From NCBI GenBank assembly GCA_020722815.1, contig DYKB01000001.1, positions 248,001-312,000 of the forward strand: DNA of 64,000 nt, given 5' to 3'. Shown piece by piece: positions 51,301-62,073 of this stretch (the first letter of the stretch is position 1; every line of letters begins with the position of its first letter). The notes beneath the pieces are model-generated. The model was not told the DNA's origin. It was given only the letters and a program-made list of their open reading frames with translations, and made no database searches. This DNA is from Caldithrix sp. (GTDB lineage Bacteria > Zhuqueibacterota > Zhuqueibacteria > Thermofontimicrobiales > Sulfurfontimicrobiaceae). Made by a program: the position numbers and the translations under genes.

Positions 51301-51759
51301 ATGTTTAAATCTATATTTATGAAATTATTAATAATTTTCATTTTTGTATTTAATGGAATGGGTGCTGCCCAGGATGTGCTGGAGATTAAACCAACATTCG
51401 AGCAGGTAAAAGCCTTAACGATTTACGAAGTCAAATTGAAATGTTCGCAGCCACTTCCCGCAGATGCGAAATTTCAGTTTACATTTCCAGCGGCAATGGA
51501 CCTGTCAAAAGTCCGAATGGCCGGATCAGCCACGATTAATGGCGGATTTAAAACGCAGGCTAAAGATAACCAGGTGATTATTAAGCGTAGCGGGCTGGGA
51601 GATACGATTCCAGCTCATACGCCGGTCGATTTGATGTTTACCTCGGTCATTAATCCGGAGGAGGCGGGTAATTTTGTCATTAAAGGCGAAATTCAGACCA
51701 GCGATGGCAAACTTCTTCTCAATAAACAGGTAACCATAACTATTAAAGAAAAAAAATAG
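51301..51759 (+). CDS. Small secreted Ig-like-fold protein
   Basis: Signal peptide ending GMGAAQ; beta-rich remainder; precedes giant surface protein in same orientation. Confidence 0.7.
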   Translation: MFKSIFMKLLIIFIFVFNGMGAAQDVLEIKPTFEQVKALTIYEVKLKCSQPLPADAKFQFTFPAAMDLSKVRMAGSATINGGFKTQAKDNQVIIKRSGLGDTIPAHTPVDLMFTSVINPEEAGNFVIKGEIQTSDGKLLLNKQVTITIKEKK

Positions 51760-51823
51760 TCGACACCTAAAATGATTAAATGACGAAAAATCAGGAAGAT
51801 AACCTAAGACGAGATTTAGAGCA

Positions 51824-54800
51824 ATGAAAGCAGGAAGCAAAAAAATTGATTTTCGTTTATCTGTAATATTTGTTTTTTTATTATTAAAGATATTATCGGC
51901 AGGTGAATTAACAAATGTAAAAGTTAGTTTAATTGATGATGATCGAATGGGCGAATTAACCACCGTAAATCTTAAATTTGACATCGCAAATCCTTGGCCG
52001 GCCAATGGAAAAATTCGATTCTTTTTAGGAACTCGTAAATCGGGAACGTATAAAGGTCCTTATTGTAATTATGTGGCGCTTGCTCAATTTAATCATGCAG
52101 GGCGTGGTGGTCTAATTCGTGAGTATAGCGATGATTCAACCGTTGTTTTTGTCCGCGATGGAAGTGGAGCTGTCCTTCCTAAAGATGCAACCATCGATAT
52201 TACATTTGGATTACTATATTTGAATGTAGATGAACCGAATGAAGACTTTAAATTTTTAAGGATAGAAACACGTGGGGCTTCTGTAATAGATTTTGTCGAA
52301 AATGCTGGAAAATTTCCAATTCGAATTCACCATTTTAATCTTTCAGGCATACCGACCAGTGTTATAAAGGGAACAGATTTAGGTGCTAATAATGTTTTAG
52401 TTTCAGCACGTGATGCGGACGATGGGGTTGTACCTAAATATTTAGGAAGTATTTATTTTAGTAGTTCGGATGCAAGTGCACTTTTACCGTATACAAAAGC
52501 ATCTCCCTATACTTTTCAGGGGTCTGATAATGGTGAAAAATCGTTTGACGGGATCGATTTTACCTTTAACACGACGGGAGAACAGACCATTTCAGTCGCC
52601 GATACTGGATCAATTAATACTACTTCAACAAGTGAATTATTAGTTTTTAATACGCAGGGCTATGTCAAAATCCAGTCCAGTTCCAGTGACCCGGCGACGG
52701 AAATCAAAGATAAAACAATGGCTTCCGGGGATTCGACCACGATGTATGCCGTTCAGTACGATTCTTATGGAAACGCCATGGGATTGGTTAATGTCACCTG
52801 GTCGGTTAAAGGGGAAATTGGCCATCTGGGAAGTAACCTGACCACGGTAAATAATAAAAATACCGTAAAATTTTATGCCAGCAAAGCCGGCAGTGGCCGG
52901 ATTGAAGTGACACATTCGACTGCACTTGGCGATGAAACCGGCGTGATTACCGTAAATCCGAATGCTTCGGCGATAAAAGTAGTCAAAATTTGTGATTTGC
53001 CGAAAGGTGTTGGGGAAGATTGGACGAAAAAGGCATCGAAAACATTTACAGCCGACGATATTCTGCATTTTTATGCTGTGGGTTATGATGAGTATGGAAA
53101 TTATGTGGCAGATATCAGCACGGTGAATTGGCGAGTTGAAAGCTATGATGGCGGGCTCCTTACGGGGAGCGGTTCGCATTTTGCTTTCAACCCCACAAAA
53201 GTAGATGCGAATTGTGAGGTTCGGGCGATAATTACCAGTCCTCCCGGAATATCGGATATTCGTGTTCAAAATATTGTTATCAACGTTGGAAAGCCGGCGT
53301 CATTAATGACCCGCTATCGCTATGTTGAAGGGGGCGTAACCAAAACAGATGAATTGAATGATCAAACATTAGAAGCGGGCAAACCTTTAACGGTATTTGT
53401 GATTGCGACCGATTTTGATAATAATCCGATTGGTGATATTGTAGATGCGAATTGGAGCCTGAGTAGTGGAAAGCAGTGTGGCTATTTCAGGCAAGATTCT
53501 ACTGACATCAATGGGAAGCGATATATATTTAAGCCAATCAAATCAGGCGTTTGTATCATTCGGGCAACTTCCAAATCAGATACGACAATTTTTGATGAGA
53601 GCGGGATCATTACTGTTGTTGGTGGGGAGGCCGTTGCCTTAAAAATTTCTACTGAATCAGGTCGAATTAAACCAATTTTAAATGACACAACAATTACCTG
53701 CGATGCTTCTTTAATATTGTGGGCATTAGGAGCTGATCGTTATGGAAATCGAGTCGGGCTGGCCAGTGATGCTGATTGGGATAAAGATGGAAATCTTGAT
53801 TCGCTTGCAATTGATAATGCGACAAATATATCTTTTAATCCTAAAAAGGCTGGTTCATCTGGGCATATTATCGTACAACGCAAAGGTTCTACCTGGAAAC
53901 CGGATACGACTAAATTGATTAGCGTTGTTGCCGGAAGTCCCCATCATTTGCGGATCGCCAGGGGACAATTGGGAAATACAGGCAGAATACCGGACGACAC
54001 GACCCTGGTTGTTGGTCAGGATTCGCTGATCTTACATGCCGCGGCATTCGATGCAGATGATAATTATACCGCGGATATCAATGCTGATTGGTATTCAGGC
54101 AAGGATAAAGCCACTATCACAAAAGTAGCCAATTATGTTTATTATTATCCCAAACAGGAAGGCGTTGATCAGATTGTGGTGCGGAAGAATGGTCTGATAG
54201 AGGGCTATTCTCCCTTTATCACTATCCAAAAAGGACAGATTGATTCGGTAGTTATTCAGGATGCGCCAGGCCCGGAAGGGAAGAAAGTAAACACGGTGAC
54301 CATGACCACCGATAGTATCCTGCAATTATATGCTGTGGGGTATGATTTGGGAGGGGATTGGGTTGGGCCGGCCAATGTGACCTGGAAATCGGATAGTACG
54401 CTTAATCCAGTCATCAATGACACCATTCCCAAATCAAACTTCAATTTTTCGCCCCAATCTATTGGTAGTGGTAGAATTTTTATTTATCATAAAGCCACCG
54501 AAAATCGGGATACAACCAATACGATTACTGTCTTTGCCGGTCAGCCGCATGGTATTATTAACTTAACCGCTACACCGGAGTCTATTCCGGCGGATGATTC
54601 GACAACAACTACTATAAAATCTGGTGAAATAAAGGATCGAAAGGGCAACCGGGTACAAAAGGGCACGAAAATTACGGTCCGAACGACATGCGGAACAATT
54701 ACAACCGCGGATGCCGATACGCTTCAACCAGAAATTCAGGTTTTGGTAAATGAAAACGGGATAATCGAATTTGAATTAAAAGCCGATTCCGGCGGGGGCG

Positions 54801-57800
54801 AAGCGAAGGTTATTGCTTCCGGCGGGACAGCGCAGGGGATTACTTCAGTTTTTATTACGAATATCAGTCTTTCCGCGATTACGAGTAACTCCAGCAAAGT
54901 CAGTTTGGGCCAGAAAAATGTCCAGGTCTGGATGGATGTCACCAATCTCGGTAATGATCCGGTCAAGATTGAATCGGTAGCCCTCAATTTTTTGGGAAGT
55001 GGCGGCGAAAATTTAAACGACAACTATAATCCTGTCGCACCGAGCCCGTTACCGATACTTGTCGGTGGAGCCAGCATCCGTTTGACCTTTTCTGTTGAGG
55101 TGAAATCCGATGCGAAAATTGATACAAATGTAACTGTTGATGGGAGTGTTTTTACCGAAATTTCAACTATCAGGGCATTACATGCTAACAAGCCGCATCA
55201 TTGGTCGGTTCAAAATCCGGCATCGTTTCAAATTATTAAAGTTCAGGCACTCGAAGAAGTCGTTTCGCGCGGTGATCAGGGGCTGGATATTTCAGTTTGG
55301 CTAAAAAATAATAGCGGTCCAAGTGGTGCAACCGCCATGATTGAAAATTTATATCCGACATTTAAAGTCGAATTAACCGGATCGAATGTTACCTCACAGT
55401 ATGTCATTGTTCCCGTGGGCGAATTGCCGACCCAGTTGGCCGCGGAGGAAGATACGGTTGTCAATTTTAAAGTGAATGTCAAGACAGGCGCGAATACAGG
55501 GAAAATTATCATTGATGGTGCGGTTTCGGGGAAGGATGCCAATTCGTTTTCGAGCATTCTGGATACCCAGTCAGACACTACCGATAGCTGGACGGTTCAG
55601 GAGGCGGCTAATGTCAGTATTAAAAAACTGGCGACCTCCCAAACTACAGTGACTCGTGGTCAAACAACGCCCTGGTATGTGGAAGTTTCCATGGAAAATA
55701 AAGGCGGGAATCCGGTCCAACTGGATAGCTGTCAATTACAATTTTTTAAAGTAAATGAAGAAATTACTTCCGAATATCAATATAGCTACCCGGATACATT
55801 TGCGAGTGGCGATACGGTCATTCTGGACGATATTGAAGTTTTAAATATCGCAGTCAACAGTACAGGGCCAAAAACCGGTATTATTACCTTAAGAGTCCGG
55901 GCTTTCTTCTCCGATGTCGGTGGAAGCGGACAGCAACTGATTAACCAGAAGGATACCTGGATTACGGTTCAGGAGCCTTCAAATGTGACAATATTAAATG
56001 TCAAACCTTCACATCCGGAGGCCACGCAAAACCAACAAAAAGACTGGAAGGTTTTGGTCGCCATGCAGAACATGGGAGGAAGTGATATTGACGTTAATAC
56101 GGATTCCCTTGTAACGCATTTGAAATTTAAATCCAATGCAAGTTATGTGGTCAAACCGCCCTATTTTAAACGAACCCAAAGTATTCGTTTAAAAAAATTG
56201 GAAATGGACACACTGATTTTTGTAGTGGATTCAACGCCGAATATTAGCGCCGGGGTGGATAGCATTCAAGCGCTTGTTCAGGTAAAAGAGAGTAACAGCG
56301 CAAAAGATACGACACTAATGGGAAAGACAACGATTACCATTCAGGAGCCGCCGCGGATTCGTATTTTACAGGTGTTGAATCAGGCGCGGAACAAGCCCGA
56401 AGTGAATCGCCTGCAGGCTTTCAATTTGAATGTTGTTGTTGTGAATTTTGGTAAGCAGACGAATGATGAGGTTGATAGTGTCGTGGTGCGGATTACTTCC
56501 AATAAACAGGTCGGGGAATTGGGACGCCTGGTGATTGATAACGTCAAACCAATTGTTGACCATAAACTGGTTTTCCCGGTGACCGCTGCTGATACACCTG
56601 GACAAAATGAAATTTTTACAGCGACAATCCTGTCGGCACTTGCGGATAACACCCGGGAACCAATTACAATCGATCCGCCGGTAAGCGATACAACCATGGC
56701 ACGAATTGTGAAACCGGCTGAACTGGAAGTCATTAAATTTGATATTATACCGGATTCGGTTCAGGCCCGGCAGTATAAACCGTATCAAGTTATCCTGGAT
56801 GTGCAAAATAAAGGTCAGGGCGCTGTTGAGTTTAGCAAACCAACAAAAGATGATATTGTTTTTAAAGTGAATAATGTCAAGCAAACCGACTATCAGATTA
56901 CACCGCCGACAGCATTAAATGGGAAAGATTTGTATCTTGAGGGTGGAAAGCGTGATACCCTCACTTATACGGTGGTTGGTACCGGTGCCTACCCCGGAAA
57001 AGTTGATGCCGAACTGGTCTTGAATCCAATTGATCGAAATGATCCGACGAAAATTTTTCCGGTAAAAGAACAGGATAGTGTTTTTCTGAAAAGTTCAGCC
57101 AAATTGCGAATTGCCAGTATTGAGCCGAATGCTTTTATGAATCGTGATGTCGGGCAGGTCAATAAAGGGCAGAAGTTTAAGGTTCGCGCGGTTGTCCAAA
57201 ATGGTGGTGCTGAGCGAGCTGACCGCGTGTATGTTCGCCTGAAAACGCAGCATACAACTTATGTTACTTTGATCGATACATTGAAATATATCGAATTTAT
57301 TGATATCGAACAACATGCCATTGCCGAATTTGAAGTCGAAGCGAAAGAGATTGCTGATCAGGTGGAATTTACTGCGCAGATTGATTCGGCAACGGGTCAT
57401 ACCAGTAAATTACCCGTTTCAATAGAGATATCATTCCCGCCCAAAAAGGGATTTGTCAGAATTCATGAACCGTCGAAGTTGGAAATTACCCTTCAGGGTC
57501 AAAATGGAATGACGGCATTTGCGATGGATTATGAATTCACCATGTCGGCGCTGGTCAAACGGACCGGGACATCATTAATCGATAATTCTGGAAAAATAAA
57601 GTTGCAACTCCCTGAAGGTTATCAACTTCTATCGCCCCAAACGGTGAATTTTAGTGTTTCAGAACAGACAAGTCAGGAGATTGCGACCTGGAAAGTCCGT
57701 TCGCCGAATTCGAAAAAGGATAAACTAAAATTTATCGCCAGTATTGTTTCAAAGCCAGGTGATCTGTATTCAAAACAATTGGCGATAATTGATTCAAGCA

Positions 57801-60079
57801 AAGCGCAGGTAATGATTGAAACTGTCGAGAGTAGCTTGATTACGAATGTGAATGTTGTTTCGCCGGATGGAGCCAGAGACGGGATAATTTCAACCAGTCA
57901 GACTTTCGTGGTTCAGGCATCGGTAAGTTATTCTGAGAATGTGAACAATTTAAAGTCACGGCTTGATGTCCCCGAACAATTTAGCATTAGTGATACGACA
58001 CAAATCCCCGGAAATCCTTACGTCTGGCGTTGGAAAGTGGTGGCACCGGCTATCAGTTCCAATGAAAAAGAATTGATTGTCAATGTTTGGGGCACCGAAA
58101 AAACACCCGATGATGTAACCAGCGTTCAAAAAATGGTTGTTACTACGGTAGGGCGCGCCAGTTTGGACCTCGAAATTAATACCAATGTCGGGGCGATTAA
58201 AGACAATCATTTACAACTTTCGGCTGGTCAAAAATTTAAATTTCTGGCGCGCGTGGTTAATAATGGAACTGCCAATGCGGATGGCAGTGGGACGATTAGT
58301 TTGAATTTGGGCAACTCGGGTTTAAAAACAGAGGATCTCCTGCAAAAATCTTATCAGGTTGATCAACTGATTACCTGGGACCTGATTGCACCGAATGTGG
58401 CGACGAGTGCGCAACCGATTACCATAAAATTGGAAAGCGTTCCCAATGATGAAAATAGTCAGGATGCGCCGGAGGTTACCAATCGAAATCGGCGGATTTT
58501 TGTTGAAACATTAAATCAAGGGGATGTCTCAATAACCAATCTTCAAATCAGTCAGCCAATTGGTGCAAAAGACGGAATCGTCTCGACCAATCAGCTTTTT
58601 CAGGTAAGTGCCAATGTTTCCTGGATCAGATGTCAGCAGATTCAGACCGAAGTCGTTTTTCCGGCGGCGTTTTTTTCCTGTGATGCGCCAATTCAGGAAC
58701 CGCAAAATTCAACCAATAACAGCGGTGAAAATGAGCAGGTTAATTTTTGGGTGAAAGCGCTATCAAATTCGACCCAGAATCAAAAGATAAAGATTTTTGT
58801 CCGGGGCAAAGATGCAAACGATCCGGAAAAAGTGCTGATTGATTCGACTGAAGTGCTCAATATTCGACTTGCAACCAACGCTGAAGCACGAATCCAGGTT
58901 AAAACTGAAACGCGGGATAATATTGTCACTGTCGGACAGCGTTTTCGGGTGAAAGCCTGGTTGAGCAATCGGGGTGAAGCCAGTTTGCAGGGATTTTTTA
59001 CAGCGGAAATCTATAAAGAATCGCCTGAATATACAATCGTTTCACCAATTCAGCAGACGGTTGCTTATAATGATACAATTATCTGGCTGGTTGATGCGCC
59101 TGATTTTCCCTTAACTGGCAAGGCGATGCGCGTAACTGTCGAAGACTGGCCACAGGATGAAAATACAAACGCAATTCCATTTTCAACTTTTGGTGAAAAA
59201 GAAATATCGGTAACGACAGAAGAGAAAAATGTCATCCTCGCGACCGTGCCCAATTTGACCCCCTTATCAATCACCAAGGGGGCAAAAAATGTGACGATGA
59301 TGGGTCTGATTATTCGCAGTTCCGGGAGTTCTTCCTCGAATAAACTGTTATTCAAGGGGGCCAGAATTAAATTAAAAGATCGAAAGGGTGAAATCATTCA
59401 GAACCCGTCCGAAGCAATTACACGAATTGCCGCCGTATCGTCCCGTAACCGGCAAGTGATTCTGGGTGAAATTAATCCGGTAACGCCTGAAACAATTTTA
59501 AAATTGAATTTCACGAGAATTGATACGGTTTATCCGGAAATAATCCGACCTGATACAGTCAATTTTATAATCGATATTTCGCCGGACATCACGATTTCAT
59601 CTTTTAATTTGGTGATTGATACGACATCAGCGTTAGTTATTGAAGATCAATATTCGGGTTTACCACCGAAATATATCAATCCCAATGGCACCTTATTGCA
59701 AAATTTAAATCTGGCATCCAATTTTACGGCTGTTCTGGAAGCAAATTTTAAAGCCACCTTTCTGAATTATCCAAATCCTTTTGGAAGCCGGGGAAAAGAC
59801 CGGACCAAATTTATTTACTACCTGGAACAGGAATCGGATGTTGAAATTAACATTTTCACCGTTTTAGGTGAATTAGTCTGGTCGAAAAAATATAGCCAGC
59901 ATGATCCGGAAGGTGCGGCAGGAATGCATGAAGAAAATAATTTGGGTTCCGGTGGTCCACCTATCTGGTGGGATGGTCGGAATGGAAATGGAAATAAAGT
60001 ACTGAATGGCGTGTATATTGCTGTTTTATCAACCGGTGATGGAAAACAGACCACTACGAAAGTGGCGGTATTGAAGTAA
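51824..60079 (+). CDS. Giant (2751 aa) secreted repeat protein with Ig-like/CARDB-like domains and C-terminal FlgD/T9SS-type tail
   Basis: Signal peptide; repeated ITVxxG..LYAVGYDxYGNYVxDI.. units, many VxNxGxxxVxxDS-type CARDB units, C-terminal NYPNPFGSRGKDRTKFIYYLEQESDVEINIFTVLGELVW...WWDGRNGNGNKVLNGVYIAVLSTGDGKQTTTKVAVLK. Confidence 0.92.
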   Translation: MKAGSKKIDFRLSVIFVFLLLKILSAGELTNVKVSLIDDDRMGELTTVNLKFDIANPWPANGKIRFFLGTRKSGTYKGPYCNYVALAQFNHAGRGGLIREYSDDSTVVFVRDGSGAVLPKDATIDITFGLLYLNVDEPNEDFKFLRIETRGASVIDFVENAGKFPIRIHHFNLSGIPTSVIKGTDLGANNVLVSARDADDGVVPKYLGSIYFSSSDASALLPYTKASPYTFQGSDNGEKSFDGIDFTFNTTGEQTISVADTGSINTTSTSELLVFNTQGYVKIQSSSSDPATEIKDKTMASGDSTTMYAVQYDSYGNAMGLVNVTWSVKGEIGHLGSNLTTVNNKNTVKFYASKAGSGRIEVTHSTALGDETGVITVNPNASAIKVVKICDLPKGVGEDWTKKASKTFTADDILHFYAVGYDEYGNYVADISTVNWRVESYDGGLLTGSGSHFAFNPTKVDANCEVRAIITSPPGISDIRVQNIVINVGKPASLMTRYRYVEGGVTKTDELNDQTLEAGKPLTVFVIATDFDNNPIGDIVDANWSLSSGKQCGYFRQDSTDINGKRYIFKPIKSGVCIIRATSKSDTTIFDESGIITVVGGEAVALKISTESGRIKPILNDTTITCDASLILWALGADRYGNRVGLASDADWDKDGNLDSLAIDNATNISFNPKKAGSSGHIIVQRKGSTWKPDTTKLISVVAGSPHHLRIARGQLGNTGRIPDDTTLVVGQDSLILHAAAFDADDNYTADINADWYSGKDKATITKVANYVYYYPKQEGVDQIVVRKNGLIEGYSPFITIQKGQIDSVVIQDAPGPEGKKVNTVTMTTDSILQLYAVGYDLGGDWVGPANVTWKSDSTLNPVINDTIPKSNFNFSPQSIGSGRIFIYHKATENRDTTNTITVFAGQPHGIINLTATPESIPADDSTTTTIKSGEIKDRKGNRVQKGTKITVRTTCGTITTADADTLQPEIQVLVNENGIIEFELKADSGGGEAKVIASGGTAQGITSVFITNISLSAITSNSSKVSLGQKNVQVWMDVTNLGNDPVKIESVALNFLGSGGENLNDNYNPVAPSPLPILVGGASIRLTFSVEVKSDAKIDTNVTVDGSVFTEISTIRALHANKPHHWSVQNPASFQIIKVQALEEVVSRGDQGLDISVWLKNNSGPSGATAMIENLYPTFKVELTGSNVTSQYVIVPVGELPTQLAAEEDTVVNFKVNVKTGANTGKIIIDGAVSGKDANSFSSILDTQSDTTDSWTVQEAANVSIKKLATSQTTVTRGQTTPWYVEVSMENKGGNPVQLDSCQLQFFKVNEEITSEYQYSYPDTFASGDTVILDDIEVLNIAVNSTGPKTGIITLRVRAFFSDVGGSGQQLINQKDTWITVQEPSNVTILNVKPSHPEATQNQQKDWKVLVAMQNMGGSDIDVNTDSLVTHLKFKSNASYVVKPPYFKRTQSIRLKKLEMDTLIFVVDSTPNISAGVDSIQALVQVKESNSAKDTTLMGKTTITIQEPPRIRILQVLNQARNKPEVNRLQAFNLNVVVVNFGKQTNDEVDSVVVRITSNKQVGELGRLVIDNVKPIVDHKLVFPVTAADTPGQNEIFTATILSALADNTREPITIDPPVSDTTMARIVKPAELEVIKFDIIPDSVQARQYKPYQVILDVQNKGQGAVEFSKPTKDDIVFKVNNVKQTDYQITPPTALNGKDLYLEGGKRDTLTYTVVGTGAYPGKVDAELVLNPIDRNDPTKIFPVKEQDSVFLKSSAKLRIASIEPNAFMNRDVGQVNKGQKFKVRAVVQNGGAERADRVYVRLKTQHTTYVTLIDTLKYIEFIDIEQHAIAEFEVEAKEIADQVEFTAQIDSATGHTSKLPVSIEISFPPKKGFVRIHEPSKLEITLQGQNGMTAFAMDYEFTMSALVKRTGTSLIDNSGKIKLQLPEGYQLLSPQTVNFSVSEQTSQEIATWKVRSPNSKKDKLKFIASIVSKPGDLYSKQLAIIDSSKAQVMIETVESSLITNVNVVSPDGARDGIISTSQTFVVQASVSYSENVNNLKSRLDVPEQFSISDTTQIPGNPYVWRWKVVAPAISSNEKELIVNVWGTEKTPDDVTSVQKMVVTTVGRASLDLEINTNVGAIKDNHLQLSAGQKFKFLARVVNNGTANADGSGTISLNLGNSGLKTEDLLQKSYQVDQLITWDLIAPNVATSAQPITIKLESVPNDENSQDAPEVTNRNRRIFVETLNQGDVSITNLQISQPIGAKDGIVSTNQLFQVSANVSWIRCQQIQTEVVFPAAFFSCDAPIQEPQNSTNNSGENEQVNFWVKALSNSTQNQKIKIFVRGKDANDPEKVLIDSTEVLNIRLATNAEARIQVKTETRDNIVTVGQRFRVKAWLSNRGEASLQGFFTAEIYKESPEYTIVSPIQQTVAYNDTIIWLVDAPDFPLTGKAMRVTVEDWPQDENTNAIPFSTFGEKEISVTTEEKNVILATVPNLTPLSITKGAKNVTMMGLIIRSSGSSSSNKLLFKGARIKLKDRKGEIIQNPSEAITRIAAVSSRNRQVILGEINPVTPETILKLNFTRIDTVYPEIIRPDTVNFIIDISPDITISSFNLVIDTTSALVIEDQYSGLPPKYINPNGTLLQNLNLASNFTAVLEANFKATFLNYPNPFGSRGKDRTKFIYYLEQESDVEINIFTVLGELVWSKKYSQHDPEGAAGMHEENNLGSGGPPIWWDGRNGNGNKVLNGVYIAVLSTGDGKQTTTKVAVLK

Positions 60080-60111
60080 CAGAATTGACATAACAACTCA
60101 GGATTACAGGG

Positions 60112-62040
60112 ATGAAAGTGAAATATTTAATCATATTAGGATTGATAGGAGTTCTTTTCTGGCCTTCATCTTGGCTTGAGGCACAAAGTGGCGGGACTCA
60201 ACCCGTATTTCATGCATTGGGTGCAGGCGCCCGACAACTAGGACTTGGAGGTGCTTGTGTCGCCATGCCCTTTGATGCGACAACGGCTTATTGGAATCCC
60301 GCCGCGACCGATTATCTGGAACAGAATAATTTTTCGTTCTTTTACACAAATTTGCTCGGCGGTGCTTCCTACAATTTTATCGGTTATGTCCATCCGACCC
60401 TGACAATCGGTACGTTTGGTGCGGTAATGCTAAGGTGGGGAATTGATGGTATCAAAGAACGCCTGGATAGTCCGTACGAGATTGGCGAGGTCAGTCTGGT
60501 TAACTATGAATTTCTCTTCTCCTATGGTAAGGTTATTTTGCCCGATCATAATCTCTCGATGGGGATGAATATAAAGATTGATTACCAGGCATGGCCGGGA
60601 TTGAGTGAAAAGGCTGGCGATACGGGTGTCGGTGCCGATCTGGCCGTGTTTTATCGCCCGGAATTAGATGGAAGTTTAAAAGGTCTCGCCTTTGGTTTGG
60701 TCATGCAAAATTTCTTTGCGCCCAAATTAAAACCACTGGATGAATCAGACGCTTTTCCAGGAATATTCAAATTGGGGCTTGCCAAAACTTTTGAACTGGC
60801 AACGACGGGCAACCAGTTCAGTTTATTAATGGATCTGGATAAGGGGGCGTTGAATATCTTTAAATTCCATTTAGGGGGTGAGTACACTTACAACAATACG
60901 GTTATGATTCGGGCCGGTATGTATAATAATGAGGGTACTCACTTTGTCTTTGGCGCCGGTGCCAGGTATAATCGGTTTCAACTGGATTATTCCTATGCGG
61001 CATTAAATGTCGCCGATATGGGTTCGAGTCATCGGCTTTCATTTTCTCTGAATTTTGGTAAAACACGTTCAGAAATGCTCGAAATTGCCAAGCAACTGGA
61101 AATGGAACGCATTCGTGAAGAAGTTGAAAATCAACAACGACTGGCACGCGAACAGGAACTTAAAGAGCGGTTGGAAGAAGGCCGACGGTTGTTTAATGAG
61201 GGTGACTTTATAAAGGCCCAGATCGAATTTTCTGCTGTTTTACAAATTGATGAAGAAAATGAAGAAGCCAAAGAAAAACTGAATCAGGCAAAGATGAAAC
61301 AGGAAGAAGAACAGGATCGCCTGTTGAGAGAGCGTATTCAGCGCGAAAATCTGGAAAAAGAACAGGCGGAACTTGATCAATATATTCGAGAACATTGGGA
61401 AAAAGGCATTGTTTACTATGAAAAAGGTCAGTTTGAGGATGCCATTGATGAGTGGAATTTAATCCTCAAACGGGATCCAAATTACCAATTAGCGATTGAA
61501 TTTCGTGATCGCGCCCTGACCGACATGCGCAATGATGTGAAAGCGCTCATTCGCCAGGCAGAAAATCATGCAGCCAATCATAGTTATGTCGATGCAATTC
61601 GATTACTGGATAAAGCAAAATCGAAAAACCTTTCCGAATTGAAATTAGACGATGATATTGATGCGAAAATAGCACAATATAAGGAAGCACTTGATCTGGA
61701 GCATTTATATCGGACTGGTTTAAATTATTATGATAACAAGGATTACAATGAGGCGGCTGAGATGTTCCGAAAAGCGCTGGCCCTGGATCCGAAAAATAAT
61801 GTCATACAAGATTTTTATGAAAAAGCCAACGCCCGGGCGACGGCCACGAACGATCCATTGCCACCTGATTTAAAACAAAAATATTATAAAGGGGTCAATC
61901 TGTCGACAAATGGTCAATATGAAGAGGCATTGAAGATCTTTGAAGAGATATTAGCGTCACAACCTAACAATAAACGCGTCTTAACCACAATTGATAAAAC
62001 AAAAGAAAAGCTGGAAAATTCAAAGCGTTATAAAAATTAA
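60112..62040 (+). CDS. PorV/UPF0164-like outer-membrane beta-barrel fused to C-terminal TPR region
   Basis: GAGARQLGLGGACVAMPFDATTAYWNPAAT N-terminus typical of PorV/PorQ-like barrels; coiled/TPR region AAEMFRKALALDPKNN, YEEALKIFEEILASQPNNKRVL. Confidence 0.88.
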   Translation: MKVKYLIILGLIGVLFWPSSWLEAQSGGTQPVFHALGAGARQLGLGGACVAMPFDATTAYWNPAATDYLEQNNFSFFYTNLLGGASYNFIGYVHPTLTIGTFGAVMLRWGIDGIKERLDSPYEIGEVSLVNYEFLFSYGKVILPDHNLSMGMNIKIDYQAWPGLSEKAGDTGVGADLAVFYRPELDGSLKGLAFGLVMQNFFAPKLKPLDESDAFPGIFKLGLAKTFELATTGNQFSLLMDLDKGALNIFKFHLGGEYTYNNTVMIRAGMYNNEGTHFVFGAGARYNRFQLDYSYAALNVADMGSSHRLSFSLNFGKTRSEMLEIAKQLEMERIREEVENQQRLAREQELKERLEEGRRLFNEGDFIKAQIEFSAVLQIDEENEEAKEKLNQAKMKQEEEQDRLLRERIQRENLEKEQAELDQYIREHWEKGIVYYEKGQFEDAIDEWNLILKRDPNYQLAIEFRDRALTDMRNDVKALIRQAENHAANHSYVDAIRLLDKAKSKNLSELKLDDDIDAKIAQYKEALDLEHLYRTGLNYYDNKDYNEAAEMFRKALALDPKNNVIQDFYEKANARATATNDPLPPDLKQKYYKGVNLSTNGQYEEALKIFEEILASQPNNKRVLTTIDKTKEKLENSKRYKN

Positions 62041-62073
62041 AACAATTCAACAACCATTTCGGGAAAAAAGCCA

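Noticed and set aside
52640-53269. 209-aa antisense ORF inside the giant surface protein gene
   Set aside because: Opposite strand of a continuous repeat-protein frame; no domain signatures.
51824-60079. DNA-level tandem repeats or CRISPR-like array in the giant gene
   Set aside because: Repeats are only at protein level and diverged; no identical spaced DNA repeats.
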